This document shows positions 25,103 through 33,321 of a DNA stretch of 64,000 nucleotides, piece by piece. The notes beneath the pieces are model-generated. The model was not told the DNA's origin and ran no database searches. It saw only the letters and a program-made list of their open reading frames with translations. The position numbers and the translations under genes are program-made. Source of the stretch: Thermohalobaculum sp951813525 (GTDB lineage Bacteria > Pseudomonadota > Alphaproteobacteria > Rhodobacterales > Rhodobacteraceae); NCBI GenBank assembly GCA_951813525.2, contig CATOTJ020000003.1, forward strand, positions 372,001 through 436,000. The letters run 5' to 3'. The stretch's first letter is position 1, and every line of letters starts with the position of its first letter.

Positions 25103-25648
25103 CTATTCGCACGCACCGATATGCGGAACCCCGATCTCGACAATCGGGCCGTTCAGATTGTTATCAGCGGTCATGATCGCGACCTCCTCGCCGAAATGCC
25201 ACCCAATGTCGAACACCTCGTCGACTTCGGCGTTAAAGCCCCATGCCTTCGCGGCCTTGGTATACGGATCGCCCATTTTGATGCCGCCCGGCAGGATGAT
25301 CTGGTCTGGCGCCGGGCCGCCTGGGATTGCCGATTTCGTTTCATAATCAATACGATAGGTCCAGCGCTCGAATTTCAACGTACCGGTTTCGTCAGCAAAA
25401 AACTGCGCGCCCATACCGCCCCAGTTCACAAATCGTTCGTCAACGCCGTTGAGCGGGCAACCTTCGACCCGGCCGTAATCGTCGTTCGGGGCTCCCAGAA
25501 CTTCGGTTATCCGGGCAACGACGGAACTGGCGTCGGACCCGAATTTGGCACCGAACAGATTGTCGCCGCTGGCATTGATTTTCAGATCTCCGGCAAAGGC
25601 GCTGCCTGCGAATAAGGCCGCCGCAGCAACCAGTCCAAATCTGCCCAT
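25103..25648 (-). CDS. Secreted protein of unknown function
   Basis: The 181-residue product starts MGRFGLVAAAALFAGSAFA, a Sec signal peptide cut near residue 19. The mature part (GDLKINASGDNLFGAKFGSDASS and WTYRIDYETKSAIPGGPAPD) is hydrophilic with many aromatic and Gly residues, and has cysteines in EGCPLN and IGACE near its two ends that could pair. I do not recognise the family. It lies between the gamma-glutamyltransferase gene (17 bp upstream) and the deacetylase-fold gene (29 bp downstream), so the three are probably cotranscribed. Confidence 0.7.
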   Translation of the reverse strand: MGRFGLVAAAALFAGSAFAGDLKINASGDNLFGAKFGSDASSVVARITEVLGAPNDDYGRVEGCPLNGVDERFVNWGGMGAQFFADETGTLKFERWTYRIDYETKSAIPGGPAPDQIILPGGIKMGDPYTKAAKAWGFNAEVDEVFDIGWHFGEEVAIMTADNNLNGPIVEIGVPHIGACE

Positions 25649-25665
25649 TCCATATCTCCCGTGCT

Positions 25666-27267
25666 TTAAATTCCCATGGCCATGCCATCCCCGGAAGGAT
25701 CGGCCCCGCCATCCATACTGCCATCAACGATCCTGATCGTCTGTACCGTCGGCATCATATAGCTGTACCCGTGACGTTTTGTCGGATAACCGCGCGCCTG
25801 AAGCTCTCGCTCGGTTCGTCTTAAGATCCGGTTAGTAAGCTCGATCGTGTCAGACGTCGTGGTAAACCGCGGCGCGTGCACCGACTGCTGCGCATCCATC
25901 CCGAAATCTGCAACGTTTAGAATGGCTTGCAGCACGCCCATGGTGATCGTCGTGCCGCCGGGCGCCCCGACCAGCAAATAGGGTTCGCCGTCCTTGAACA
26001 GCATGGTCGGACACATGGCCGTGAACCGGGCCTTTCCAGGCGCCAGGCTGCCCGCCCGGCCCGGGCGCGGATCAAAGACCATCATGCAGTTGTTGTACAT
26101 AAAGCCCAGCCCCTCGGTGATCACGCCGCCGGACGAGCCCAGCGAATGGGTCATGGTTACGCAGTTACCGGCGTCATCCGCGACACAGATATGCGTTGTC
26201 TCCGGGCTTTCACGGCCCGAGTTCAGGCGCGGCACCGTGGTCTTCTCGCCCGACCGGATGCGGCCCGCCATGCGCGCGGCAAAATCATCGGACAGCAATT
26301 CCTCGACCGGAATGTCGACAAAGGTCGGGTCGCCGATGCGCTGGTCCTTCTCGACCGTCGCAATTTTCATCGCCTCGCTGACCGTCGCAATATAGTCGGG
26401 GCTGTTGTGCCCCATCGCGGCGAGGTCGAATTGTTCCAGTATTCTCAACATGATAGCGACAACCAACCCGCCGCCCGGCGGCTGGTTTGTCGTGACCTGA
26501 TAGCCGCGATAATCCAGCCGCAAGGGGTCCAGTTCAACCGGCTGACAGGCCGCAAGGTCGTCCATGCCGATCAGCCCGCCATTGGCCGCCATGTCCGTGG
26601 CGATGGCCTGCGCAATCTGACCGGAATAAAAATCTTCGACCCCGTGCTCGGCAATCCGTCGATAGGTGGCTGCCATGTCCGGGTTCCGCAACAGCGCGCC
26701 AACGCCGTGGGGCGTCTTGCCGTCCGGGGTGTAGATTTTGGCGACCGAGGGGTCTTCGGTCATTCGCCGCACCCCGCCGATCCGGCCTGCCACCTCGGGC
26801 GTTGTCCAAAAGCCATGAACATGCGGGCGGACCAAAAACCCCTCCTCGGCATAGCCGATGGCAGGGACCAGGCTGTCCGCCATCGACCGGGTGCCCCAAC
26901 GGGTCAGGACCTGATCGAACGCCCGCAGCGTCATGGGCGTCGTCATGCACTGATAGCCGATTTCGTTAATCTCACCCTTCAATACAAAGCCGAACCCGTC
27001 ATCGCATTCGCGCACGATCCTGTCGGCCCACATATCGGGCGTGACCGCCGATGGTGCCTTGCCGTGAAAGTCGATGAACGTGTGCGTACCGTCGGCCAAC
27101 CTGATCTGCGCCGAGCCAAACCCTGCGATCCCGCACATCTGCGGATCGACCGCCGTTTGAACCAGCGCGGCGCCAATGGCGGCATCGACGACGTTTCCGC
27201 CGTCCGCTAGTATGTCCAGACCGGCCTCGACCGCTTCGGGCTGTGGTGCCGATACCATCGCTTTCAT
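25666..27267 (-). CDS. Gamma-glutamyltransferase family Ntn-hydrolase, no signal peptide
   Basis: The 533-residue protein begins directly with the family's N-terminal MVSAPQPEAVEAGLDILADGGNVVDAAIG and lacks the usual signal peptide, so it is probably cytosolic. The self-cleavage and nucleophile site is ESPETTHICVADDAGNCV (first Thr of TTH). The substrate region SLGSSGGVITEGLGFMYNN and GAPGGTTITMGVLQAILNV follow. Family members cleave or transfer gamma-glutamyl groups of glutathione, or as amidohydrolases deacylate cephalosporin-type or other gamma-acyl amides. Within an importer and amidohydrolase neighbourhood a hydrolase role is likely. Probably the first gene of a three-gene operon. Confidence 0.92.
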   Translation of the reverse strand: MKAMVSAPQPEAVEAGLDILADGGNVVDAAIGAALVQTAVDPQMCGIAGFGSAQIRLADGTHTFIDFHGKAPSAVTPDMWADRIVRECDDGFGFVLKGEINEIGYQCMTTPMTLRAFDQVLTRWGTRSMADSLVPAIGYAEEGFLVRPHVHGFWTTPEVAGRIGGVRRMTEDPSVAKIYTPDGKTPHGVGALLRNPDMAATYRRIAEHGVEDFYSGQIAQAIATDMAANGGLIGMDDLAACQPVELDPLRLDYRGYQVTTNQPPGGGLVVAIMLRILEQFDLAAMGHNSPDYIATVSEAMKIATVEKDQRIGDPTFVDIPVEELLSDDFAARMAGRIRSGEKTTVPRLNSGRESPETTHICVADDAGNCVTMTHSLGSSGGVITEGLGFMYNNCMMVFDPRPGRAGSLAPGKARFTAMCPTMLFKDGEPYLLVGAPGGTTITMGVLQAILNVADFGMDAQQSVHAPRFTTTSDTIELTNRILRRTERELQARGYPTKRHGYSYMMPTVQTIRIVDGSMDGGADPSGDGMAMGI

Positions 27268-27354
27268 GGGTGCCTCCTCGTTTGCGGCAGGATTGCAGAG
27301 ACCGCGGCACCTTCCTAGGGCCGGTACCGTTATTCGCGATCAGGGGGCGGATAG

Positions 27355-27876
27355 ATGACAGTAATCAGGACCGACCGGCTGGTGCTGCGGCCGTTCGAGA
27401 TTGCCGACATCCCGGCCTATGCCGCCATCCGGCGCCAACCCGGCGTCACCCGGTACCTGCCAAGCCATTCTGACGACCCGGTTCAGAGCGATCGCCGGGC
27501 AGCAAGCAACGTTCAGGCCTTTGTCAAACTGTGGCTGGACCCGGGTTATGGCCCCTGGGCCGTCGTTGCGGACGGCCAGTTGATCGGCCACGCCGGGTTG
27601 CGCTGGATCCCCGAAGAAGGCGCGACCGAGGTGCTGTATCTGCTGGCGCCATCCGCCCACGGCAAGGGATATGCCAGCGAGGCCGGGCGCGCCGCACTGG
27701 ATTATGGATTCAAGGTTCTGGGCCTGGAGCGGATCGTCGCCTGGGCGATGCCGGAGAATACGGCCTCGATCGCGGTCATGAAGCGGATCGGGATGCGCCG
27801 GCGCCCGGGATTGGTGACGGTCTTCGGCATTCAGGCGGTCGAATATTCGATCACCCCCGAAATGAAGATGGGTTAG
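27355..27876 (+). CDS. GNAT family N-acetyltransferase (RimJ/RimL-like)
   Basis: The 173-residue product starts MTVIRTDRLVLRPFEIADIP, the standard opening of RimJ/RimL-type GNAT proteins (RTDRLxLRP). The acetyl-CoA binding motif appears as LYLLAPSAHGKGYASEAGRAA, followed by ERIVAWAMPENTASIAVMKRIGM, where the Asn-x-x-Ser and Met-Lys-Arg-Gly segments are typical. The substrate could be a protein N-terminus or a small amine. It is transcribed alone, divergent from the gamma-glutamyltransferase gene. Confidence 0.9.
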   Translation: MTVIRTDRLVLRPFEIADIPAYAAIRRQPGVTRYLPSHSDDPVQSDRRAASNVQAFVKLWLDPGYGPWAVVADGQLIGHAGLRWIPEEGATEVLYLLAPSAHGKGYASEAGRAALDYGFKVLGLERIVAWAMPENTASIAVMKRIGMRRRPGLVTVFGIQAVEYSITPEMKMG

Positions 27877-27977
27877 CCGCGTCACGGCGATGACCGCGTC
27901 TGGCCCAATAGGCAGGACGAAGCGGCAGGCCGAACAGTGCATTTCTGCACGGTGACGCGCCTTGGTGTCTCGACATT

Positions 27978-27991
27978 CTTGGAATACCAAG
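27978..27991. promoter_or_regulatory. Palindrome CTTGGAATACCAAG upstream of the M20 peptidase gene
   Basis: Five-base arms (CTTGG, CCAAG) surround AATA, 43 bp before the ATG at 28034. The T-G-G-n-n-n-A-C-C-A core resembles GntR/FadR-type operators. No regulator gene of that kind is nearby, so this is only a candidate site. Confidence 0.3.
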
Positions 27992-28033
27992 CTCTGAGAA
28001 CGCCGAACCACCCAGCAAGGGGCAGATACCGAC

Positions 28034-29431
28034 ATGACCCGTGAAACCGCCATCGCCGCCGCCACCCAATATCTGACATCCGGTGCCTTCGAGGCCGATT
28101 TGGCGCGCCGCGTCGCGATCCCGACAGAAAGCCAGGTGCCCGAGGGATTGCCGCACACAAGGCGTTATCTGGAATTGGAGATGATCCCGGCGTTCGAGGC
28201 GATGGGTTTTTCCTGGACGATCTACGAAAACCCAAAACCGGGGGTTGGCCCGGTCTTGCTGGCGGTCCGTGACGAAGGCGCGGACCTGACAGTGCTTGGT
28301 TATGGCCATGGCGACGTCATCCGCGGGCAGGAGGATCAGTGGACCAAAGGCAAAGGGCCTTGGGTCACGGCGCGGGATGGCGAGCGGCTCTATGGCCGCG
28401 GTACCGCGGACAACAAAAGCCAGCACAGCATCAATATGGCGGCACTGAGCGCAGTTTTGGAGACGCGCGGGCACCTGGGGTTCAACGCAAAATTCATCGT
28501 TGAGATGGCCGAAGAAAACGGCAGCCAGGGCCTGGGCGATGTGATCGCGGCGAATATGGACGCGTTTTCCGCCGACGTTTTCGTCGCCTCGGACGGTCCG
28601 CGCGTACGCCCGGACCGCCCCACCGTTTCGCTGGGCGCGCGCGGCGGCGAAAATTTCGACCTGGTCTGCGACCTGCGCGAGGGCGGGCACCATTCCGGAA
28701 ACTGGGGCGGGGCGCTGGCCGATCCAGCCATGATTTTGGCCCAGGCCCTCGCAAGCATTTGCGGGCCGACCGGCGAGATTATGGTGCCGGAATGGAAACC
28801 GCCCGCGATGTCCAATGCGGTCCGGGCGGCTTTGGCCGATGTCGAATTGAGCCCCGGCGCAGAAGGCCCCGAGATTGACCCGGATTGGGGCGAGCCGGGA
28901 ATGACGACCGCGGAAAAGGTCTATGGCTGGAACTCTTTCGCCGTTCTTGCGCTGAAATCGGGCAATGCCGACGCGCCGGTGAACGCCATCCAACCGATGG
29001 CCCGCGCCCATTGCCAACTGCGCTATATTGCGGGAACGGATGTGGATGACATTTTGCCCGCCCTGCGGCGCCATCTCGATGCGCACGGCTTTGACCGCGT
29101 CGTCGTTGATCCGCCGACCGCGCGCAATTTCGCGGGGTTCCTGGCCTCGCGAACCGAGCCGGATGATCCCTGGGCACAGCGAATACAGCGATCGGTTACT
29201 GCGACCGTAGGCGAACGGCCCGCTGTGATCCCGCAGATGGGCGGGTCGATCTGCAACGATCTGTTCACCGATCTTCTGGGTCTGCCTGCGATCTGGATCC
29301 CGCATTCCTATTCGGGCTGTTCGCAGCATGCGCCTGACGAGCATATCCTGATGCCGATCTGCGAGAGCGCGCTGGCGATTATGGCAGGGCTCTATTGGGA
29401 CATTGGCCAGCCAGGATTCGCGGAAAATTAG
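28034..29431 (+). CDS. M20 family metallopeptidase (ArgE/DapE/carboxypeptidase-like)
   Basis: The 465-residue protein has the di-zinc M20 pattern: GYGHGDV (His), GRGTADNKSQHSI (bridging Asp), EMAEENGSQGLGDVI (Glu-Glu), a SDGP segment (Asp ligand) and C-terminal HSYSGCSQHAPDEHIL (His). A dimerisation domain begins near GARGGENFDLVCDLREGGHHSG. There is no signal peptide. Family members hydrolyse peptide or N-acyl bonds; together with the Opp importer, GGT and carbamoylase it suggests intracellular peptide and amide breakdown. An AAGGGG ribosome binding site stands before the ATG. A palindromic repeat element begins in its last codons. Confidence 0.9.
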   Translation: MTRETAIAAATQYLTSGAFEADLARRVAIPTESQVPEGLPHTRRYLELEMIPAFEAMGFSWTIYENPKPGVGPVLLAVRDEGADLTVLGYGHGDVIRGQEDQWTKGKGPWVTARDGERLYGRGTADNKSQHSINMAALSAVLETRGHLGFNAKFIVEMAEENGSQGLGDVIAANMDAFSADVFVASDGPRVRPDRPTVSLGARGGENFDLVCDLREGGHHSGNWGGALADPAMILAQALASICGPTGEIMVPEWKPPAMSNAVRAALADVELSPGAEGPEIDPDWGEPGMTTAEKVYGWNSFAVLALKSGNADAPVNAIQPMARAHCQLRYIAGTDVDDILPALRRHLDAHGFDRVVVDPPTARNFAGFLASRTEPDDPWAQRIQRSVTATVGERPAVIPQMGGSICNDLFTDLLGLPAIWIPHSYSGCSQHAPDEHILMPICESALAIMAGLYWDIGQPGFAEN

Positions 29432-29471
29432 AGCACGTTTCGATCTGATTGAATCAGATCCAGCGCTCTAA
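29428..29471. repeat. Alphaproteobacterial AGAGC...GCTCT palindromic element
   Basis: Outer arms TTAGAGC (29428-29434) and GCTCTAA (29465-29471) are exact complements. Between them GATCTGATTGAATCAGATC (29442-29460) is a perfect 19-bp palindrome. The element contains the stop codon of the M20 gene (29429-29431), so insertion may have supplied the stop. Similar elements are scattered in many alphaproteobacterial genomes. Confidence 0.7.
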
Positions 29472-29498
29472 GTCATTGATTGGTCACACTTTCGCGAC

Positions 29499-29519
29499 GC
29501 CTGACTGATGCAGTCAGGC
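29499..29519. repeat. Hairpin GCCTGACTG-ATG-CAGTCAGGC
   Basis: A perfect 9-bp stem with a 3-nt loop lies 28 bp after the palindromic element, in the gap before the EamA gene. Followed by GGAAAGTGCTCTT rather than a T-run, so a terminator role is uncertain. Confidence 0.5.
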
Positions 29520-29710
29520 TGGAAAGTGCTCTTGCGTTAACGCATGCCGCTGATTTGGGCCCATCCGGGTCATGTGGGCAGGATTCGACAGGTCCTGCCG
29601 CAATCAGGCTGCGCTTGCGCGACATCCCGGTCGTTGGCGGGCGAGACAGGCCGGGCTTTTCGCGGCACCTTCCGCAAGGAGTTAAGGTTCGTTCATTGTC
29701 CGAGGCAGTT

Positions 29711-30766
29711 ATGGCCAACATCACCGCAGGTCTTCCCGCCGCGCCATCCAGGGCCGCCGCGGGCATCGTCAGTATCCTTTTCGGGATGATGCTGTTTGTG
29801 GTCCAGGACGGAATGATGAAATCGCTTCTGGGACCGCTCAGCATGTGGGTGCTGATCCTGGCGCGCGGTGTTATGGCACTGATCGTCCTGGTCCCGGTCA
29901 TCTGGGTCCTTGGCGGGCCGCACAGATTGCTGACGCCGCTTTGGCCCATTCACCTGCTGCGGGCGTCGTTTTTCACGTCCGGCTTTGCATTGTTCTACAC
30001 CGCCTTTCCGCTAATGGGCCTGGCGGAGGTGACGACGATCTTCTTCGCCGCCCCGCTGATCGTGGCGCTGATGGCAGCGGTGTGGCTGGGCGAACGAATC
30101 GGTCCGCACCGGTTGGGTGCCCTGATCGTTGGGTTCGCCGGGGTTGTGATTGCGATGAACCCGGCGGGCGAAAACTTTCAATGGGCTGCGGTTCTGCCGC
30201 TGTCCTGTGCCTTTCTTTATGCGACCAGTCAGATCCTGGCGCGCAAGATTGGCGACAGAGAGACATCGCTGACGACCGGGCTTTACACCGTCGCTTTTTC
30301 AGGCGTGCTGATTCTGCCTTTGGGCTGGGCGGTCAATCAGGTCTTCGATTTCGGGCCCGAGTTCGCGCATCTGCGTTGGGATCTGGCGGTCGCAAGGGGC
30401 CAGTTGGACAACCTGATGCTGCTGGGTCTGGTCGGGCTAGGCGGATACATTCTGTTAAGCCGCGCCTATCAGATTGCACCGGCCAGTCTGGTGGCCCCGT
30501 TCGACTACTGCTATCTGCCCATGGCCACGATCATGGCCTGGGCAATGTGGGACGAGGTCCCGGGCATTGCGACCATTGCCGGAATGGTTCTGATCATTGC
30601 GAGCGGACTTTACCTGGGTGCACGCGAACTGCGCCAATCGCGAAAGGCCACAGTTCCGGCGCCAACGGCCGAGGCAAGTTTCGCCCCTTCGAACCCGCAG
30701 GCGGCGATGACGCTGCATGCCGACATCATCAATCACCGCACAGACAACCACCTGCGCAAACCCTAG
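29711..30766 (+). CDS. EamA/DMT family transporter
   Basis: The frame is open from 29480, but the ATG at 29711 (MANITAGLPAAPSRAAAGIV) begins just before the first membrane helix. The 351-residue product has ten predicted helices in two EamA repeats (first FGMMLFVVQDGMMKSLLGPLS, second ATSQILARKIGDRETSL), ending in a hydrophilic tail of about 45 residues. Family members export metabolites such as amino acids, or import some compounds; the substrate is unknown. Monocistronic, ending at a TAGAGCATT that resembles a half AGAGC element. Confidence 0.88.
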   Translation: MANITAGLPAAPSRAAAGIVSILFGMMLFVVQDGMMKSLLGPLSMWVLILARGVMALIVLVPVIWVLGGPHRLLTPLWPIHLLRASFFTSGFALFYTAFPLMGLAEVTTIFFAAPLIVALMAAVWLGERIGPHRLGALIVGFAGVVIAMNPAGENFQWAAVLPLSCAFLYATSQILARKIGDRETSLTTGLYTVAFSGVLILPLGWAVNQVFDFGPEFAHLRWDLAVARGQLDNLMLLGLVGLGGYILLSRAYQIAPASLVAPFDYCYLPMATIMAWAMWDEVPGIATIAGMVLIIASGLYLGARELRQSRKATVPAPTAEASFAPSNPQAAMTLHADIINHRTDNHLRKP

Positions 30767-30830
30767 AGCATTATCCGGCCCGACAGCCCGGCCAATGACC
30801 CTGAAAATGGCCTCACAAAACAACTTAGAG

Positions 30831-30912
30831 CGCTCTTCTTTGGTTTAATAATATCTCGGGGGGGCGGGCCGAAAGGCCCGGGGGGCAGCGCGCCCAAAGC
30901 GCGTGCAGCACG
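30831..30912. repeat. Dispersed repeat, copy 2, with GNRA-capped hairpin
   Basis: CTCTTCTTTGGTTTAA and ATATCTCGGGGG match the copy at 14578. It continues into CGGGCC-GAAA-GGCCCG, a 6-bp stem capped by a GNRA tetraloop (about 30865-30880), and a further GGGCAGCG ... CGCTGCC pairing up to 30912. It lies between the ends of convergent genes (EamA and SDR) and probably serves as bidirectional terminator. Confidence 0.65.
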
Positions 30913-30920
30913 CTGCCGCC

Positions 30921-31655
30921 CTAAAGGATCAATCCGCCATCGACCGGGATCGTCTGCCCGTAGATGTACCCGGCAAGAGGCGAGGCCAGAAACAGCGCCG
31001 CCCCCGCCATGTCCGCGGGCGTGCCCAATCGGCCTGCCGGGATCCGCGCCAGCGACGCCTGCAGCCGTTTCGGATTGTCCGTCGTCACCTTCGTCATCTT
31101 GGTCGCGACCAGACCCGGGGCGATGCCGTTGACACGGATCCCCTCGCCCGCCCAGGCCTGTGCCAGCGTGCGGGTCAACCCGACCGCACCGGTTTTCGAG
31201 GCATTGTAGGCCGGGTTTCCCATGGTCGCATGATAGGCCGCGGTCGAGGAGACGACGATCAACGACCCGCCGGTCTCCTTTAACGCACCATGATAATGCA
31301 TCGCGCAGGCCATCAGCGACGTCAGATTGACTTCGATCACCTGCCTGAACCCGTCCAATTCGAACTCGCCGCGGCGATAAAGCACCATCCCCTGGGACAG
31401 CACCAACACATCCAACCGGTCCAGTTGCGGGGCAAAGCTTTCGATTGCGCCGGGCTGCGAAAGATCCAGTTGGGAATAATCGAGACCGTCCAGCGAGGCC
31501 CCGTCGTCGCCGGGATAATCAGCCGCCGCCGGGCGCGTGCCGGTAACATGAACCTGCGCCCTGCGGTCCCGGAAGGCCCGGGCGATACCATTACCGATCC
31601 CACTGGAGCCGCCAACAACCAGGACGGTCTTGCCGTTGAAATCCAGTTCGGTCAT
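30921..31655 (-). CDS. Short-chain dehydrogenase/reductase (SDR)
   Basis: ATG 31655 (MTELDFNGKTVLVVGGSSG) has GGGAGAG upstream and yields 244 residues. The cofactor motif GGSSGIGNGIA lies at about 15-25, and catalytic residues are in VVSSTAAYHATMGNPAYNASKTGAV (Ser, Tyr and Lys of YxxxK). The C-terminus ends GYIYGQTIPVDGGLIL, as in classical SDRs. It is an NAD(P)-dependent cytosolic oxidoreductase; substrate unknown. It is divergent from the acyl-CoA ligase gene across a 75-bp gap, so the two may be coregulated. Confidence 0.92.
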   Translation of the reverse strand: MTELDFNGKTVLVVGGSSGIGNGIARAFRDRRAQVHVTGTRPAAADYPGDDGASLDGLDYSQLDLSQPGAIESFAPQLDRLDVLVLSQGMVLYRRGEFELDGFRQVIEVNLTSLMACAMHYHGALKETGGSLIVVSSTAAYHATMGNPAYNASKTGAVGLTRTLAQAWAGEGIRVNGIAPGLVATKMTKVTTDNPKRLQASLARIPAGRLGTPADMAGAALFLASPLAGYIYGQTIPVDGGLIL

Positions 31656-31730
31656 CGTGCTCTCCCTGTTGCCGTACAATGGTCACGGGCATCGGGGGAA
31701 TGTCAATTCAGGGCGCTTCAGAGGTAGACG

Positions 31731-33281
31731 ATGTATCCAGAAACTCAGGCCGCAAAGACACCGGACAAACCGGCCTTCATCATGGCGGCCAGCGGGATCA
31801 CGGTCACATACCGGGAACTCGACGCGCGGTCGAACCGGCTGGCGCATTACCTGCGATCCGAGGGGCTCGGCCGACTGGCGCACTACTCGATCTACATGGA
31901 AAACAATGACCGCTATATCGAATGCTGCGCGGCGGGCACGCGGGCGGGTCACTATTTTACCTGTGTGAATTCGTACCTCAAGGCCGACGAGTTGGCCTAT
32001 ATCCTCAACAACTCGGAATCAGAAATACTGATCACATCTCAATCCCGGCGCGGTGCCGCGTTAGCGGCCGTGGCCGACTGCCCCCGCATCAAGCGGATTC
32101 TGATTGTCGATGGTCCAGGCGAAGGCGATCAGATCGTCAATTTCGACGCGGCGCTGGCGTCCTTTCCGGACACGCCGATCCCAGATCAGAGACTTGGCAC
32201 ACCGATGCTCTACTCTTCCGGCACGACAGGCCGGCCCAAAGGTGTTCTGCGCCCGCTGCCCGATGTGCCGCCGACCGACGAGTTGCCCATCATGGTCTTC
32301 CTCAGCGGGCTTTGGATGTACCGCGAGGACATGGTCTATCTGTCGCCTGCCCCGCTTTACCATTCCGCCCCGCAGGCAGCGGTGGCTTTGGCGATCCGGG
32401 CCGGGGCAACAGTCATCGTGATGGAACGGTTCGACCCTGAAGAATACTTGGCGCTGATCGAAAAACACGCCGTGACCCACAGCCAGCTTGTTCCGACCAT
32501 GTTCTCGCGCATGCTGAAACTGCCGAAGGACGTTCAGACCAAATACGATCTATCGACCTTCGAAGCCGCGATCCACGCCGCTGCGCCCTGCCCTGTGCAG
32601 GTCAAGCAGCAGATGATCGAATGGTGGGGGCCGATCATCCACGAATATTACGGCGCGACCGAGGGGCTGGGCTTTGCGGCCTGCAATTCCGAGGAATGGC
32701 TCGCGCATCTGGGCACCGTCGGTAAGGTTATTTTCGGCCAGTTGACGGTCCTGGATGACGACATGAACCGCTCGCCGCCGGGCGAGCCGGGAACGTTGTG
32801 GTTTCAGGCGGGGTCGGATTTTGAATATTTCAACGACCCCGAACGAACCGCCAAGGACCGGTCGCCGGATGGGACCATGTCGACGGTCGGCGATGTCGGC
32901 TATGTGGACGAGGACGGCTTTTTGTATCTGACCGACCGCGCGACTTTCATGATCATTTCGGGCGGCGTAAACATCTATCCGCAGGAATGCGAAGATCTGC
33001 TGATCACCCACCCGACGGTCGCCGACGCCGCGGTCTTCGGCGTGCCGAATGTCGATCTGGGCGAGGAGGTCAAGGCGTGCATTCAATTGATGCCGGGCAT
33101 CGCGCCCGGGCCAGAGGTCGAGGAAGAACTGATCGCGCACTGCCGGGACAATCTGGCGTCGATTAAGTGCCCGAAATCCATCGATTTCGAGGAAGAATTG
33201 CCGCGATTGCCAACCGGCAAGCTCTATAAACGTCTTTTGCGGGACCGCTATTGGCAGGGTCGCAGCGGACAGATTGTATAG
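31731..33281 (+). CDS. AMP-dependent acyl-CoA synthetase/ligase
   Basis: The 516-residue protein has all core motifs of the ANL superfamily: P-loop LYSSGTTGRPKGVL, EYYGATEGLGF, TVGDVGYVDEDGFLYLTDR and the C-terminal catalytic lysine in LPRLPTGKLYKRLL. The N-terminus is short (MYPETQAAKTPDKPAFIM), as in FadD3/crotonobetaine-CoA-ligase-like enzymes. It activates a carboxylic acid as CoA thioester. Its partner is probably the divergently transcribed SDR; no beta-oxidation genes are seen next to it. Confidence 0.92.
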   Translation: MYPETQAAKTPDKPAFIMAASGITVTYRELDARSNRLAHYLRSEGLGRLAHYSIYMENNDRYIECCAAGTRAGHYFTCVNSYLKADELAYILNNSESEILITSQSRRGAALAAVADCPRIKRILIVDGPGEGDQIVNFDAALASFPDTPIPDQRLGTPMLYSSGTTGRPKGVLRPLPDVPPTDELPIMVFLSGLWMYREDMVYLSPAPLYHSAPQAAVALAIRAGATVIVMERFDPEEYLALIEKHAVTHSQLVPTMFSRMLKLPKDVQTKYDLSTFEAAIHAAAPCPVQVKQQMIEWWGPIIHEYYGATEGLGFAACNSEEWLAHLGTVGKVIFGQLTVLDDDMNRSPPGEPGTLWFQAGSDFEYFNDPERTAKDRSPDGTMSTVGDVGYVDEDGFLYLTDRATFMIISGGVNIYPQECEDLLITHPTVADAAVFGVPNVDLGEEVKACIQLMPGIAPGPEVEEELIAHCRDNLASIKCPKSIDFEEELPRLPTGKLYKRLLRDRYWQGRSGQIV

Positions 33282-33321
33282 GGCCGTGCGGGCCGCCGCG
33301 TCACGACGCCCGGCAGACGGG

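Noticed and set aside
27851..29344. 497-codon minus-strand frame antisense to the M20 peptidase gene
   Set aside because: The plus strand shows all zinc-ligand motifs; the antisense product has no family features.
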